From Anopheles merus (taxonomy: Eukaryota > Arthropoda > Insecta > Diptera > Culicidae), in contig NC_054085.1 in assembly GCF_017562075.2 (NCBI RefSeq), forward strand, positions 20,446,222 through 20,510,221: a stretch of 64,000 nucleotides of DNA, written 5' to 3'. Shown one piece after another: positions 46,641-58,981 of this stretch. Position numbers and translations under genes: made by a program. The notes below the pieces were generated by a model, which was not told where the DNA came from, ran no database searches, and was given only the letters and a program-made list of their open reading frames with translations. How positions within the stretch are numbered: the first letter of the stretch is position 1; each line of letters starts with the position of its first letter.

Positions 46641-49600
46641 AAAATTGTTCAAATTAATGGACAATAACAACAGTATAAATTTTGCAATTTAATTCTTGAG
46701 ATTTTTTTTTAATTTATACCGTTAAATAAACCTCAAATAAACCAATGTATTAGTGCCTTCCGAAGAGGGAAAAAGCCAATTACATCCATAACCTTTATTT
46801 ACCAGAAAAGGCAAGCAAAACTTAACATCTTATTGATGTTTGGCAAAAAAAACGCTTTCATTTGTCGTCGAAACAATACCGCGTAAAACAAATCATTCAA
46901 ACACAACCGCTAAATCTTTAACAGCTCCCCACACAAAAGCACTTCGTAAGATTGCTGTGCTTTTGATTAAATTAAGCACAGCAGTCTCTGGGCGCATTAA
47001 ATATGCATTGCTTCATTTCAGACGTACGCAACCGACAACGGGGGCCTGTGTTCCATAATTTACTACAAAACTTTTACCCCAACGCGCTCGGAAATGAAGT
47101 CCGAGCTTCGAACAGTGTCTCACCTCATTTCCATTGGGTTCTGCACAAACTAACAAACTGCTCACTGTTCCCAGCAAATCGTGTAAAAAGCACATTTGAA
47201 AGCGGATCAAGAACAAGATCTCGAGCAAAAAAGCCAATTCAGCGCAAAGTGTACCCAACAACTAATAGAGCATACCCGTGTCGGAGGTTGTATCATTTAC
47301 AATCCAACTGAAATGGCATTATAGAAATGTATAGTTTCGGCTTACAACACGCCTGCCAGACTTTGGAACTCATTCATTTCCATAACACTCGCACGCAATC
47401 TCGAACTTCCCGTTCGAACCAACATCTGTCTGTTTAGATTTAGATTTTCCTCGAATTATGCATGCAGCCGCTTCTCCGAACGTCGAAACTCGAAAATGGT
47501 GTGCGTACCCGGGTACAATTTCCACTTTCCAGCACACACACACACCGGGGCCACCAACAATGAAAAGGGCAACTCATTTGGCTGTACATACTTTTAACAA
47601 CTTTCGCGTTTTGCTCCCGGTGTTGTCTGAATGGTCCCACTCTCTAACAGCGGAAGTTGGGAGTGGAGGGGGGGGGGAATGATAACCATAAATCCAGATA
47701 CGATAGACAGAGCACGCGCGCACGCAATGAATAACACCAAACGAGGGAGAGAGAAAGAGAGTCGGGAGGAAACTTCCAGCACTAACGGTGATGGAAGAAC
47801 AATAAAGGCATCCGCGCGTTCGGCAGTGAAGGTTAGCAACGTACACAGCAGCATTTTGGCCCAATTAAATGTCGTAAACATTTCTAGCTAATTGTTTGCC
47901 GAAAGTTATCATCGGCCACCAGGCCAAGCGATAAGATTAGCAACGAGAGGTAAACAATCGAACCAAGCTCTTACGGCTTTCCGAGAACACAAACATGTAC
48001 CCTCTTCTGTAAGGGTTCAAAATTGTTTTATAATATTTATCGAAAAGCTACTTTTTACTGCTTCTCACAGTTCACAGGTTAACCCAAAATGAAGCAGAGT
48101 AAATGTCGATCGCACATCGCAATAGAATCACGAAACAGCAAAAGATCGACAGCGGCATTAATGGCACAAGAATATAGCACACCGACACAGCCGACAGCAA
48201 ATCCCGTATCACTCGCGCTTGTCAATATGTATCTGGTTCACCCAACGGCCACAGTTGGTTGGGAATTAGTTAACTCGCCGCCCGACTGCCTTTTTAGGCG
48301 CACGCAACAAACGGGGACATGAACTTGGCATAGCTTTAAGCCGATACGGCATTCGATTTGATATGCCGGAGACCTTTGGCGATCATTCTCCACCGACTGC
48401 CACCGAAAGGGTCATGGCGGAATGGAACGGGGGGAGTCGTTCTATCAGTCCCTTTCCCCGCCGACGTCCAACAAACACACACACACAGATGTATCGTGGT
48501 AAATCAAATGACACATCGTCAACGAAGGACACAACTCAATCAGCAAACCGTGTGAGCGAACGTTGGAACGTTCTCTAGCAAGTTGGTAGACCCATTACAA
48601 AGCCAAAGGTGCCACAGCAGTTCAAACCGGGGGGGGGGGGGGGGAAGGGGGTGAACATAGTCGCGAGTTTGTAAACTGTCCAAACCGGGACGACCGCGAG
48701 CATTGCACGATTGGTGGTTCCGAAACGGTCAGCATTCAGCGAAATGATCCGATCCGGTAGAGGGAGGCCCAATTACCACCAGCAGAGCTTGGTGAGGAGT
48801 GTGGGTACGGTTTATACGGCTGGGCAGCTTGCCAGCGATGCACCTTTTTGCGTGTGTCAGCAGCAACACGTACGTACGTAACAGCGACCAAGCAACATCA
48901 GCCGGGCCGACACTAACTCTCCGGCTAGAATCATTCAGAATTAATCATCCGCAAAGGTGATGACGCTTTAGCCGTACGCAGCAGCAGCAGCGTACTCTAT
49001 GGTGTGTTGGTAAGTTTACGGAATGTATTTATTCAGGGTGTCAGAAGATGTTTCGAGGTGTCGATGTTTAGCAACTTCCATTTGGTAGGCAATTGTGCCC
49101 ATTTTACAAAGGGTAATATGAAGAATAGAATTATCACGTTTTATTTGTGTTTTGCTTGGGAATTCCTGTCCATTGGTTTTCAATGAACTGAACGATACAG
49201 ACAGTGCTCTTTCTGCTAAAGAAGAACACAAACAAACTAGATTCTATCCGAAAGGTGCTCTGTAATCTGTACCTTGTCGGCATAGAACGGCCAGAACAAC
49301 GACCCATTTTTAACGTGAACTATTGTAGAGAAACTATTCTACAAATAATTTGTAATTATTACAATCAAGAACACAACTCGAAGGGCCCAAAAAAAGGAAC
49401 TCAACCCCTGCTCACAAGTATATTTGCTTCTCTATTCTTCTCTAGTTTATAATTCCTCCTACAACTTCTCGCTCGACACTTCAGAAAGGCCTACATTCAT
49501 ATGACCGCTTAGGGCCTTAGTTGTAATTCGAGTCTTATGTCTTGTACGATAGCAGATACACATCGCTGTTTCAAATGAGTTGAACTCAGAGAGTCAGATT

Positions 49601-51248
49601 GAATCATCAGAATCAAATACTAAAAGTAAATCAATAAAGCATTGAGTCTTCCTTACGATTCTTATTACTCTTACTCTATCTACTTCACTCAATGTACCCT
49701 GCACCTGACTATGCTCCAAAAAGTGAATCGATTCGAACCAGAAGTGGGATGATTCTCCTCCAGAAGTCAAACTCCTCCAATGCTATTGTGCTGTTGATCG
49801 TACTAAAAACAATCAAAATGTCAAAATTGTATGCCTCAGAATTTGATGATTTTACCAAGTTTGAAGTACATGAAGAGCGATCAATGATTCGCAAAAGAAT
49901 AATACTTCACAAAGAATTCATTTAAGGCTACAAGTTAGTTAATATTTTTGCTAAATCAGAGGCTATAAAATGATATCATATTGCGAAAATATCCTAAATC
50001 TACAGTAATCAAAAGGGGCCTTCTCTCTGATTACTTACATGAACAAATATCCCATTTTAGGTCATCAAGATAAGTATTTAGACGAAGAAAACACAACTTC
50101 AAATACAATATTATGCAGTCGCAAAGAAAAATGATAAAACAGGTAACATCAAACGAATGTTTAATTGAAACACATACATATCCTAAATCAGACATAGTTG
50201 TGTTCTCATTTAATAAGGCTAGAGTTATGGTATCTAACTTATTCCATTTGATCCACATTTGATCGAACTCGCACCTTCGCATCAAAACACTTGTCTTCTT
50301 GTAAGCCAACTCTTTCCCGCACAAAACGGATCATTTGCCCACAGTTGGTACGACCCAAATCACCACACCATCATCGGCAGCAGCAGCAGACAGAGCAGAG
50401 CGCGCTGTGCACCACACCTTCCAGTGAGGACGACGCAGCATTCACGTCTGGAGCCGGCGGATGGATGGGTGTTTTAAAAATAAACACTTTCCCAACGGCC
50501 CTTGCACAAAGAACACCGTCTCCTTCGCACCTTGGCACCCGGCAGCACACAGCAGACCTCGGCCGAAACATCATTCGGTCGAAACCGATAGTGTCTACCC
50601 CGGATTGCTGCTAAATACCGGCGGCCCTACCACCACCACCACCACCAATCCAGCCAGGGACGGTCGTTTACAACAAATCGAAAGCGTGGTTGGTGTAATA
50701 ATTTTACAAATAGAACAACAGCATCTCCACCACACCTCACTCATATCCCCCCCACATTCCCATCTTCTTTCTGCCAATCTGGGTGTGTTGGTGGACGCTT
50801 GGTGGATTGGATTGCGTCCAAGTTAGGGTGTGCTGCTGCTGCTTGGCTAAAACGGAAACATTGATTGCCTTGCAACAAATTGACCATCATTGCCAGTAGC
50901 AGCAGCAGCAGCAGCAGCAGCACTGCCAGTAGCAACCTCATCTCCGCTACCATCTCCCCCTGCCTCTAGGGGTGGGTGAATGGAGTGAAAAGCGTTTTGC
51001 TAATCCCCTCCCCACCCAATGCCACCCTTTAACCGGCCATTGGTCCGGACTCCCCTCCCGAACCACCCAACGGGAAACGGATTATTTATTTTATTTTCTC
51101 AACATTTTTGCCATTCGTTTCTCTTATTAAGTGCCACTGCAAACGAGTTGTTTTTTTTTGTGAGTTAACAAAACTACACCAAATGCCAAATCATCGTCCA
51201 GAATCGGGTCAGGAGGTTCCGTGTTTTATCTTTTTTTTTTCGGCTAAG
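46641..51248. other. No gene identified
   Basis: GC-rich and unique stretches with a G run at 48630-48643, CAG tracts at 48979-48991 and 50899-50921 and (ACC)n at 50628-50646. A donor-like GTAAGT at 49010 follows a CAG-rich leader-like stretch, a possible first exon that I cannot connect to anything. Confidence 0.35.
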
Positions 51249-51413
51249 TTTGAAAGCTTCCGTTGATGAACAAAAGGGAAACCAAAAGCAAAAAATGGCT
51301 GCAGCATTTCTGGCAATGAGTATACCCCTTCTTCTGCACCCGCTGGGAATTGTGGACCAGAGCAAATTCCAGCACTTCATGGGCTTCTCGCCGGAGCTCA
51401 GCCGAGAACCTGA
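51249..51413 (+). CDS. Candidate exon, strand ambiguous, unidentified
   Basis: Plus strand: pyrimidine tract plus CTAAG acceptor, ATG at 51295, then MAAAFLAMSIPLLLHPLGIV and DQSKFQHFMGFSPELSREP, ending at a perfect donor GTGAGT (51414). The second half has the GC3 bias of real mosquito exons. The minus strand is also open here, with an acceptor-like CACTCAG and a helical reading (FSAELRREAHEVLEFALVHN), so the strand is uncertain. No neighbouring exon is found. Unknown product. Confidence 0.3.
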
Positions 51414-51473
51414 GTGAGTACGTTATTCATCATTTGTTGCTCATGCTCGTCCAATTTGCTCCACCTTACTAAG

Positions 51474-52276
51474 TAGTGGTGGGAGCTCGGAATCGGACCT
51501 ACCCGAATCCGATTCCTTGTTCGGAATCGATTCCGGAGCCGATTCCGATTCCGGAGCCGATTCCGGAGTCGATTCCGGAGCCGATTCCGATGCTGGAATC
51601 GATTCCGATTCCAAAGTCGATTCCGGAGCCGAATCCGGAGCCGATTCCGGAGTCGATTCCGGAGCCGATTCCGGAGCCGATTCCGGAGCCGATTCCGGAG
51701 CCGATTCCAGAGTTGGTTTCGGAGCCGATTCCGGAGTTGAATCCGGAGCCAAATCCGGAGCCGACACCGGAATCGGCTCCGGAATCAGAACTTGACTCCA
51801 GAAACGGAATGGTTTGAATTGAAATAAGAAGTGTGGGAAGCGAAATAAGTCCGCGAATCTCCATGTGAATAGATCATTTACAAGTAAATTTTGATGCTTT
51901 ACCGTTATCAACACATAGCATCATTGGACCCAAACGCCTATTCCTATGAAGATGCCGAAATCGACTCCGTTTCGAAGCCAACTCTGATTTCGGAGTCAAT
52001 TCCGATGTCGGAACCGATTCCTATTCCGGAGCTGATTCCGATTCCCAAGCCAATTCCGGAACTAATTCCGGAGCCGATTCCGGAACCAATTTCGGAGCCA
52101 ATTCCGGAACCAATTTCCGGAGCCGATTGCGGAGTTGATTCCCGAGCCGATTCCGAAATTGGTTCCGAAATCGAATCCAGAAACTGATTCCGGACCAACT
52201 ATCCAGAATCGATTCCAGAAAACTTCGGAGCTAGCTGGAATCGTTTCCGACGAAATCTTCATTTTTCCCCTCACTA
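51474..52276 (+). mobile_element. hAT-like non-autonomous element with 12-bp minisatellite, copy 1
   Basis: Ends TAGTGGTGGGAGCTCGGAAT and the complement of TAGTGAGGGGAAAAATGAAG. An 8-bp target duplication, TTACTAAG, flanks it exactly (51466-51473 and 52277-52284). The interior is GATTCCGGAGCC 12-mers (about 51500-51785), a unique core of about 150 bp (51800-51950), then more 12-mers to 52190. The open frames with PIPE/DSGA repeats are by-products. No transposase. Confidence 0.9.
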
Positions 52277-52284
52277 TTACTAAG

Positions 52285-53495
52285 CCGCCTCCGTGCTAAC
52301 GACCATGCTCGACCCTCCATATTAAGCCAGTTCAGAGAGTGTGTGTATTGGTGTAACATTGGCCAGGGATCATAAAAAAAGAACAACCCATTTAATGATG
52401 AAAATTAACTGCAGAACAAACCCCCTCAAACGATTACTTCAAACGCGTGCGAGTGTGTGTTTTTGTGCCGATTTTCAAAGCTTTCGGTAATATATGCGCG
52501 CCCGGCAGTTGGGCTACGCTTGCTGGAAAAGTCATCGTGTAATTAGTAACTTTATCCTTGCGTGAAATGGGAGGTGGAACCGGGGGTTATTGCGCATAAA
52601 CCACCATCGTCACCACCCAACACCCAGAAGGTTTTTGTGAATTTGAACGTAACACACTTTGTTTTGTTGCGATGCGGAATATTTGACAAAACGCTGCCAG
52701 TTGCTACCAGCATCTCTGCACCAGCCAAGGGAAAAGCAGGACCAGGAGGAATGTTCCGGGTGAGAGTTAATGATGGCAAAATACCGGGAAAAACGATGTC
52801 GCGGGAAAAACAAACCACGTACGGCGGTTGTTCCCGATGAAAAGGCTGTTTGTGCTTTGGATCCCCACCCACGAGTCACACGTTTCGCTTCATCATCTCC
52901 GCAGTAGATGATGCGCTTAAAAGCAGCACACAGCTAAAGCACAACCCGATCATTTTGTGTGGATTTAAAAAAAAAAGATCCATGGAAACTATCAAAAACC
53001 TGGCACAGAATGTTTAAATGATTGGTTAGATATCTCAAAGGGGAGGAGAGGGGGGGGGGAAGGTACAGTGAGTGGTAAACGATCAATTCGACTGTTTCAA
53101 TAGGACCGAACGAAGTATTTAGATTTAATTAATACTTCACCCGTGGTAATGAGCCGTTTGTAGTGGTTTCTGTCGAAAAGCTGCTAATTTAAATCCCAAA
53201 ACGTAACAGAGCGTGTGTGTGTGAGAGAGCAAGCGGAAAAGAGAGACAGGTCCTCTTGACAATGGAGGAAAGTGTCTAACATTTCAATGATTATTCAAGA
53301 AAGATATTTAGATTAAATTATTTCGAGGAAATGATTTATTTTCCTCTATTTACGGTAACTGAAAATAGGATAACAATATTTAGCGAGAGGTCTTCACAAT
53401 CACTAGACGTTGTTAAAGATTCAAGGTAGCTCTACAAACTCCCCATGTCCTATGCCTTGTTTTGTGTTGTGTTCGTTCGCCTATTTAAATAATAC
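52285..53495. other. Spacer between two inverted elements, no gene identified
   Basis: Unique sequence. A 92-codon plus-strand frame (52562-52840) ends near a GTGAGA donor-like site but shows no known domain. Confidence 0.35.
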
Positions 53496-53503
53496 ATCTA
53501 CAT

Positions 53504-54257
53504 TAGTGATAGAAAAAATTAAGTTTTTGTCGGATTCGATTCCGAGCAGCTCTGCAGTTGTCTGGAATCGTCCGGAATATCAGTTTCCGGAATCGATTCC
53601 CGAATCGGAATCGTCTCCGGAATTGTTTCCGGAATCGGCTCCAGAATTATTTCCGGAACCGGCTCTGGAATCGGTTCCGGAATCGACTTCGGAATCGTAA
53701 TCGGTTCCGGAATCGACTACAGAATCGTAATCGGTTCCGGAATCGAAATCGGCTCTCCAATCGGGATTGGTTCCTAAATTAGAATCGGCTATCAAACGGA
53801 GTCAGTTTCGGCATTGCCATAAACATAGGCGTTTGGGTCCAATCATACTACGTATTGATAACCGCAAAACATCAAAATTTACTTGTAAAAGATCCATTTT
53901 CATTGAGATTCCCAGACTGATTTCGCTTCAAAAACTTATTTTTTCAATTCAAGAACTGATTCACATTCCGGAGCTAATATTAATTCTGGAGTCAATTATG
54001 ATTCCGTTATCGGGGCCAATTGCGATTACCAGGTCAATCCGGCGCCGATTCTGATCGCGGAATCGATTCCGGAGCCGACTCGGGAATCGGATCCGGAGTC
54101 AACTTTGGAATCGGCTCCAGAGTCAACTCTGGAATCGGTTCCGGAATCAGCTCCAGAATCGACTCTAGAATCGGAATCGATTTCAGTTTCGGAATCGGCT
54201 TCGGAATTGATTCCAAACCTGGAATCGGGTAGGTCCGATTCCAAGCTCCCACCACTA
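53504..54257 (-). mobile_element. hAT-like non-autonomous element with 12-bp minisatellite, copy 2 (inverted)
   Basis: Same element as copy 1 in the opposite orientation: left end TAGTGATAGAAAAAATTAAG, right end the complement of TAGTGGTGGGAGCTTGGAAT. It has its own 8-bp duplication ATCTACAT (53496-53503 and 54258-54265). The unique core (about 53790-53970) is the diverged reverse complement of 51800-51950, sharing for example TTTACAAGTAAATTTTGATG and TTGGACCCAAACGCCTAT. Independent insertion, not a simple inverted duplication. Confidence 0.9.
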
Positions 54258-54265
54258 ATCTACAT

Positions 54266-55471
54266 CCAATCTACACCTTCAGATCCAATATATTCTTCTT
54301 TACAAGTAATTTCTTCCTTGCAGTTGGTGATAGAAGGTCACTTCAGGAATGAGTACCTTAAATCAAACAAAGATCTTGATACTGGCACACGTCACATAGC
54401 GAAAAACTTATTTGATATGAAGATTTTTACGACACAAGAAGCTTTTAGCAGACGACCCGTTTAGTTGTTGAACGAGAAGCGGTTAGTTATTCAATGCGAA
54501 GTAGAAAACCATCTAGCTTTGCGAGAGATGGTCGAATTTTTAAATGCATTAGAAAGTTGGTGAAACCGTTACAGAGCTTGCGATAAAAAAAACCATGGCC
54601 ACTAAACAAAAGTTCCATTTAGTTATGTAGTAAGGTGATGGAAATTGATAGAATATTCCAATAGATCGAGATCCAGTATCCAGTCGCCACACACTTAGCC
54701 GACCGCACGAATCAACGCCAGTAGAATGCAAACAGTACTCGCGTAACGAGCGATTTCGTTGAAAAAAAAAACATATTACAACATAAAGTGCTGGAAACTT
54801 CTTGGAATAGATAATAGTATTTGCTGTTAAATCTATCATTTGCACGCAACGGCGCACAGTGGTGACGACAGCTTTTAAAGCTATGGTTTGCTATCGACGT
54901 CACACTGTGGTGTCGCCGGACGTCAAAGCATTGCCAACTGGGATGACATTTCCGGTAGTTCCATTCTCAAGAATAAGATTTTGAAGAAGGCAGTCAGACA
55001 TTTCACAGATAGCTAACGGTCTAGTTCAGCGGGCCCTTTGAGGCCCAAAGAGCCAAATTCTAAATGCCCGTAGACCATACTTTGCCCGATCTCACTGGTC
55101 TAGTCAGTCTGGCATAGATTTGTCACGTCATTAGGATAGCGCCAGGCCGGATAGCCTTTTGGTCCATAAAAGCGACGTAAATGCTTAATAGCTCCCGGAG
55201 GGATTGGAAAAGACAACGCAACATATCTCATATTCCAACAACCGTTTGACGGAACTCAGTGCGATCGTGTTTTACCTTAAAGATCATCCGATTTATTGTG
55301 CAATCATTAGGATGATTATGGATATTGGATATTAGGGATCGAAACAGATTGTCCACGAGATCCACCGAGAAGAAACCGGATATCTCAATTTCCGAGTAAG
55401 TCGAATTTTACGGTTTCCAGCCAAATTGGAAGGTTTTACCCACTGAATCAATTACTTGAAATGATTACGAC
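54266..55471. other. No gene identified
   Basis: Unique sequence without recognisable exons or element ends. Confidence 0.4.
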
Positions 55472-55885
55472 TAGTGATGTGGTATCTGGAGCGTACCCAC
55501 AACTTCGATCGGAATCCGACTATTGTTAGTCCGCTTCCGACTGTGGGAACCACCAGTTCCGCCCGGAGTCGGAGTCGTCCAGAGTCGTAGTCGTCTGGGT
55601 CGGAGTAGTCCAGAGTCGTAGTCGTCTGGGTCGGAGTCGTCCGGAGACGCCCGAAGTCATACGGAGTTGTCTGGAGTCGCTCGACGTCAGAGTAGTTCGG
55701 AGTCGTCCGGAGTCGTTCGGAGTCGTCCGTAGCCGGAGTCGTCATGAGCCGGAGTCATTCGGGCTCGTCCAGCATCGATGAGAGTCGAACCGGAATCGTA
55801 GTCGTCCGATATCGTCTGGAGTCGTCCGGTGCGCGTGCTCTTAGTATACAAGGCTTTTTTTGGAAGTCCGACTGCGGACGACTCC
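55472..55885 (+). mobile_element. hAT-like element, 10-bp minisatellite, right end lost
   Basis: Left end TAGTGATGTGGTATCTGGAG, then a leader (GACTATTGTTAGTCCGCTTC, CCAGTTCCGCCCGGAGTC) that also heads the array at 35.7 kb, then degenerate GAGTCGTCCG decamers to about 55885. No matching right terminus or second copy of ATTACGAC is seen. Confidence 0.6.
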
Positions 55886-58755
55886 AGACTCTATTTTGCA
55901 TCAGTCATAGGTTGAGCCAAATCAGATACCTCATATAAGAGGTATTCGCGTATCAAGGGGACATACCATACATTTAAGACATCCATTAACATCTATCAAG
56001 TCTTTTAAAGCAGTTGAAAGAATCAAATAGAGCTCCCCCACAGTTAAATATTAATTTTACTCACCTTTATTTCAAAACAGCATCAGTAGCAGAGCCAACG
56101 AGAATGGCAGCAGCACGACATGGCGTCAGTGGAACAGTTTCGCCTTCGGTGTCCAACACTTCTCGCACTGATTTAGATGTGTTTCCTCCGAAAAAAACCC
56201 CCCCGGTCACATATTTTCGCACACTTGAATACTTTTCTAAGACCGTATCACTCCAGGCCCACCTCTTCCCCCTCTATCTCACACACACACACACACACAC
56301 ACATTAAACTTGAAAACGAATGATACACTAGAATCGTCAAGTCCTCTCGCCCCTCACGCTCGCTCGCCAGCCACATTCCAAAACCCCGTAACCGGAACCG
56401 GATGGAAATGTCGCTCCGCACAAAACTCCGGAGCCAACCGGAGGGACACTCGGCTGCGTGTTCCTTTTGCGCTACCGCTCTGCGTACAAGGGCGATTCTG
56501 CGTACACGTGTGCGGTAAACAACGGAGCCTGTGCGAAGCCACGGATAACACCGTAGCAGCAGCAGCAGCAGCAGTGGAAGCAGTGCAAGCAGATAACAAC
56601 AAATGTGTTGGAGAAATATTAAACAAACCACCCTAGCTGCTTCCCCGTTGCCTTCTCCTCCTCCTCCTTCCCTCCGAAGCTTGTTGTCGCAGTAACGGGA
56701 GTAGAAAAATTCAAATCAGTTGCGCCACTTCTACCGGATACCTTCTTCGCCACTCCTCCCGCTGGGGGGGCAGGTCTGTCTATCCGAGCACACCCGTCGT
56801 CTGTCTCGAGATAACGACCGGGGGAAGGGGAAGAATACGCACACAGCAGCGGTGTTGCATGGGCCTACTACGACGCTGCCCGTCGCCTTGACAGTGAGGC
56901 AGCAGCGAAGGCATTAGGAGGTGTGCACACGCCTGCTGCAAAACGATCGAACGTTCATCAATTGATTTCGCGAGGCTCAACCCCCCGCCATGCAGGGTGA
57001 GCAAGGCCACTGTACGGCGTGTGGGATAATTGTGTTAATGTTATTATTTTCGTTTGTCCCGTCACTCCCGACAGTAAAAGGAGCGTGAGATTTGCCCCGG
57101 CTCTGTCCCGAAGAGTGGTGCGCGATGGGACGAGATTTGCCAAAATAAGAGGACGAGGGGAAAGAAGGAGAAAAAGTCCCCCTCCCCGTCTCACACAATC
57201 GATCAATCACAGGCGCAATTTGACGAGCGCGGAACAATCACGATCCGGTCGCGTTCGTGTGGGTCCGAAGAAATCCGTGGGTCATGTTGTCGGTCTGGAA
57301 GCGCCTGAACGACTACCCCCCCCCCCCCCCCCCCACACCACCCAACACGCTACGATACTAATTTGCCTCCTTCCCCTTATCTTGTCCTGCGACCTGTGAT
57401 TGTGTGTGTGTCCCACTGCGGTTCGCTAGCGCTTCGGGAGGTTGGAAAAGGGTCAGAGAGCAAAGAATTCTGTGGTTCCAGTGGGCGAGTCTGGGGGGGG
57501 GGAGGAAGGTTGATGATGGCTTCCCGAATACGCATTTGTCAGCGCCAGCGCTATACGCCGTAGATATATGCGAGAGCGTACTGCATGTGTATGGGTGGAT
57601 GTGTGTGTGTGTACGTGTGGAGGGCCCAACACACTGTCACAGGGCGTACTAATAACAATGAATGTTCGTCTTCTGCATGGCTCACGGGATTCGCGTTTTT
57701 GTTCCAGCACACCACATTCACACAGGCACGCACGCACAGGCAGCACACATACATACACACACGCGTCTTGTGTTTTGAAGCCAGTTGATGATTCACTTTA
57801 GATTTTCGTGCATTTTTGTCCATACCTGCCACCCATACAGCACTACTGCACAGCGACCCATGGAAGGGAGAAGTGTGTGTGTGTGTGTGTGTGTGTGTGA
57901 AGGACGGAGGGGTGGGGGAGCTATCTATCTTTTCCGGTGTCCGTTTTTCTTCTTCCTCTCGCTTTTTTTCACAAACACACAAACACACGGCAACACACTC
58001 CGGGAAGCAATTACGCTACCGCTGGCCACAAAAGGCGAACGCTCCACCTTTACCTCTCTGTGTTCTTAGCGATGCTTCCTGTTTCGACGGTGCCAAGCGA
58101 TTTTCCGATTGTGTTAGCCGCGACACAGCATAGCCTACGGGGCAGCCAAAAAGCAGGGAAGGCAAAAGTCGCTAGCCCAAAAGGCAGGTCGATTTTTGCT
58201 CCCCACCCGACGACGTTGAAGCAGCGCGGAGGTGGAGAAGGAGGCGTGATTGTGCGGCGGTCACTTTGCTTCGTCTGCAAACCAGCAGACCAGCGAGAGA
58301 GCGACCAGACCACCAGGATGAGAAACGGGTAACGGGGGAGGTTTGCAGCAGCACTCCGACCAGAACTGACTGAAACGCACCACGACGACTGGGCTTGAAG
58401 CTGGGCTGGTGCCGTTTGGTCCGAAACAAACGCTGCTGACTCAGCACACACACACGCACACACGTACGCACACGACCGTGATTGATCACTTCCGATGCAG
58501 GAAAACGAAATAAATTCCGGAATTATTGTTCCTCCAATTCCAGCAGCGCGAGAGAGCCGTAAAGAATGAAGGGTTTTTGATGGGTTCGGCTTGACAGTTC
58601 CTGCCCGTACAACATGGCGAGGGGGTTTTGACGTTTCGACGTATCGCTGCAGCTCGCTCATTTTCGCTCTCCCTTTTCCTTCACTTGCCTACGGTGCTCG
58701 TTTCAAAGTGACCGTTCAAATAGGCATACAGCGACAACGTCTCGCCCGACAAAAT
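55886..58755. other. GC-rich, repeat-dotted region, no gene identified
   Basis: Contains (CA)n at 56280-56304, (GCA)n at 56551-56572, a C run at about 57317-57334, (GT)n at 57873-57898 and many short ORFs, including a 203-codon minus-strand frame at 58050-58661 with no domain. The pattern resembles a promoter or 5' leader, but no gene can be attached. Confidence 0.35.
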
Positions 58756-58981
58756 GTAGCTCAAAATTTCATTCTGCGAAGATCAAGTAGCTCATTTGAC
58801 CCAGCCAACCTACATGTTTTTTGGAATAAAAAAACATAAAATATAAGTTCAAATGTGTTCAAATTTAAATATTTGAGATTTTGATTAGTCTAGCTCATAA
58901 ACTAACTGGATAATTCGATTGTTTTCTATTAAGCAGAAATGTCACACGAGACTAGTAGCTCTGTTTGCAAAATTGAGCTAC
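58756..58981. repeat. Short inverted repeat, possible MITE
   Basis: GTAGCTCAAAATTT at the left is mirrored by AAAATTGAGCTAC at the right, with further GTAGCTC copies inside. No clear target duplication. Confidence 0.35.

Noticed and set aside
46314..46670. Poly-serine ORF
   Set aside because: Complement of an expanded GAA SINE tail.
51441..52187. PIPEPIPE/DSGADSGA ORFs
   Set aside because: By-products of the 12-bp minisatellite of the hAT-like element.
58050..58661. 203-codon minus-strand ORF
   Set aside because: GC-rich, CA-repeat-containing stretch; composition biased, no domain, competing frames equally open.
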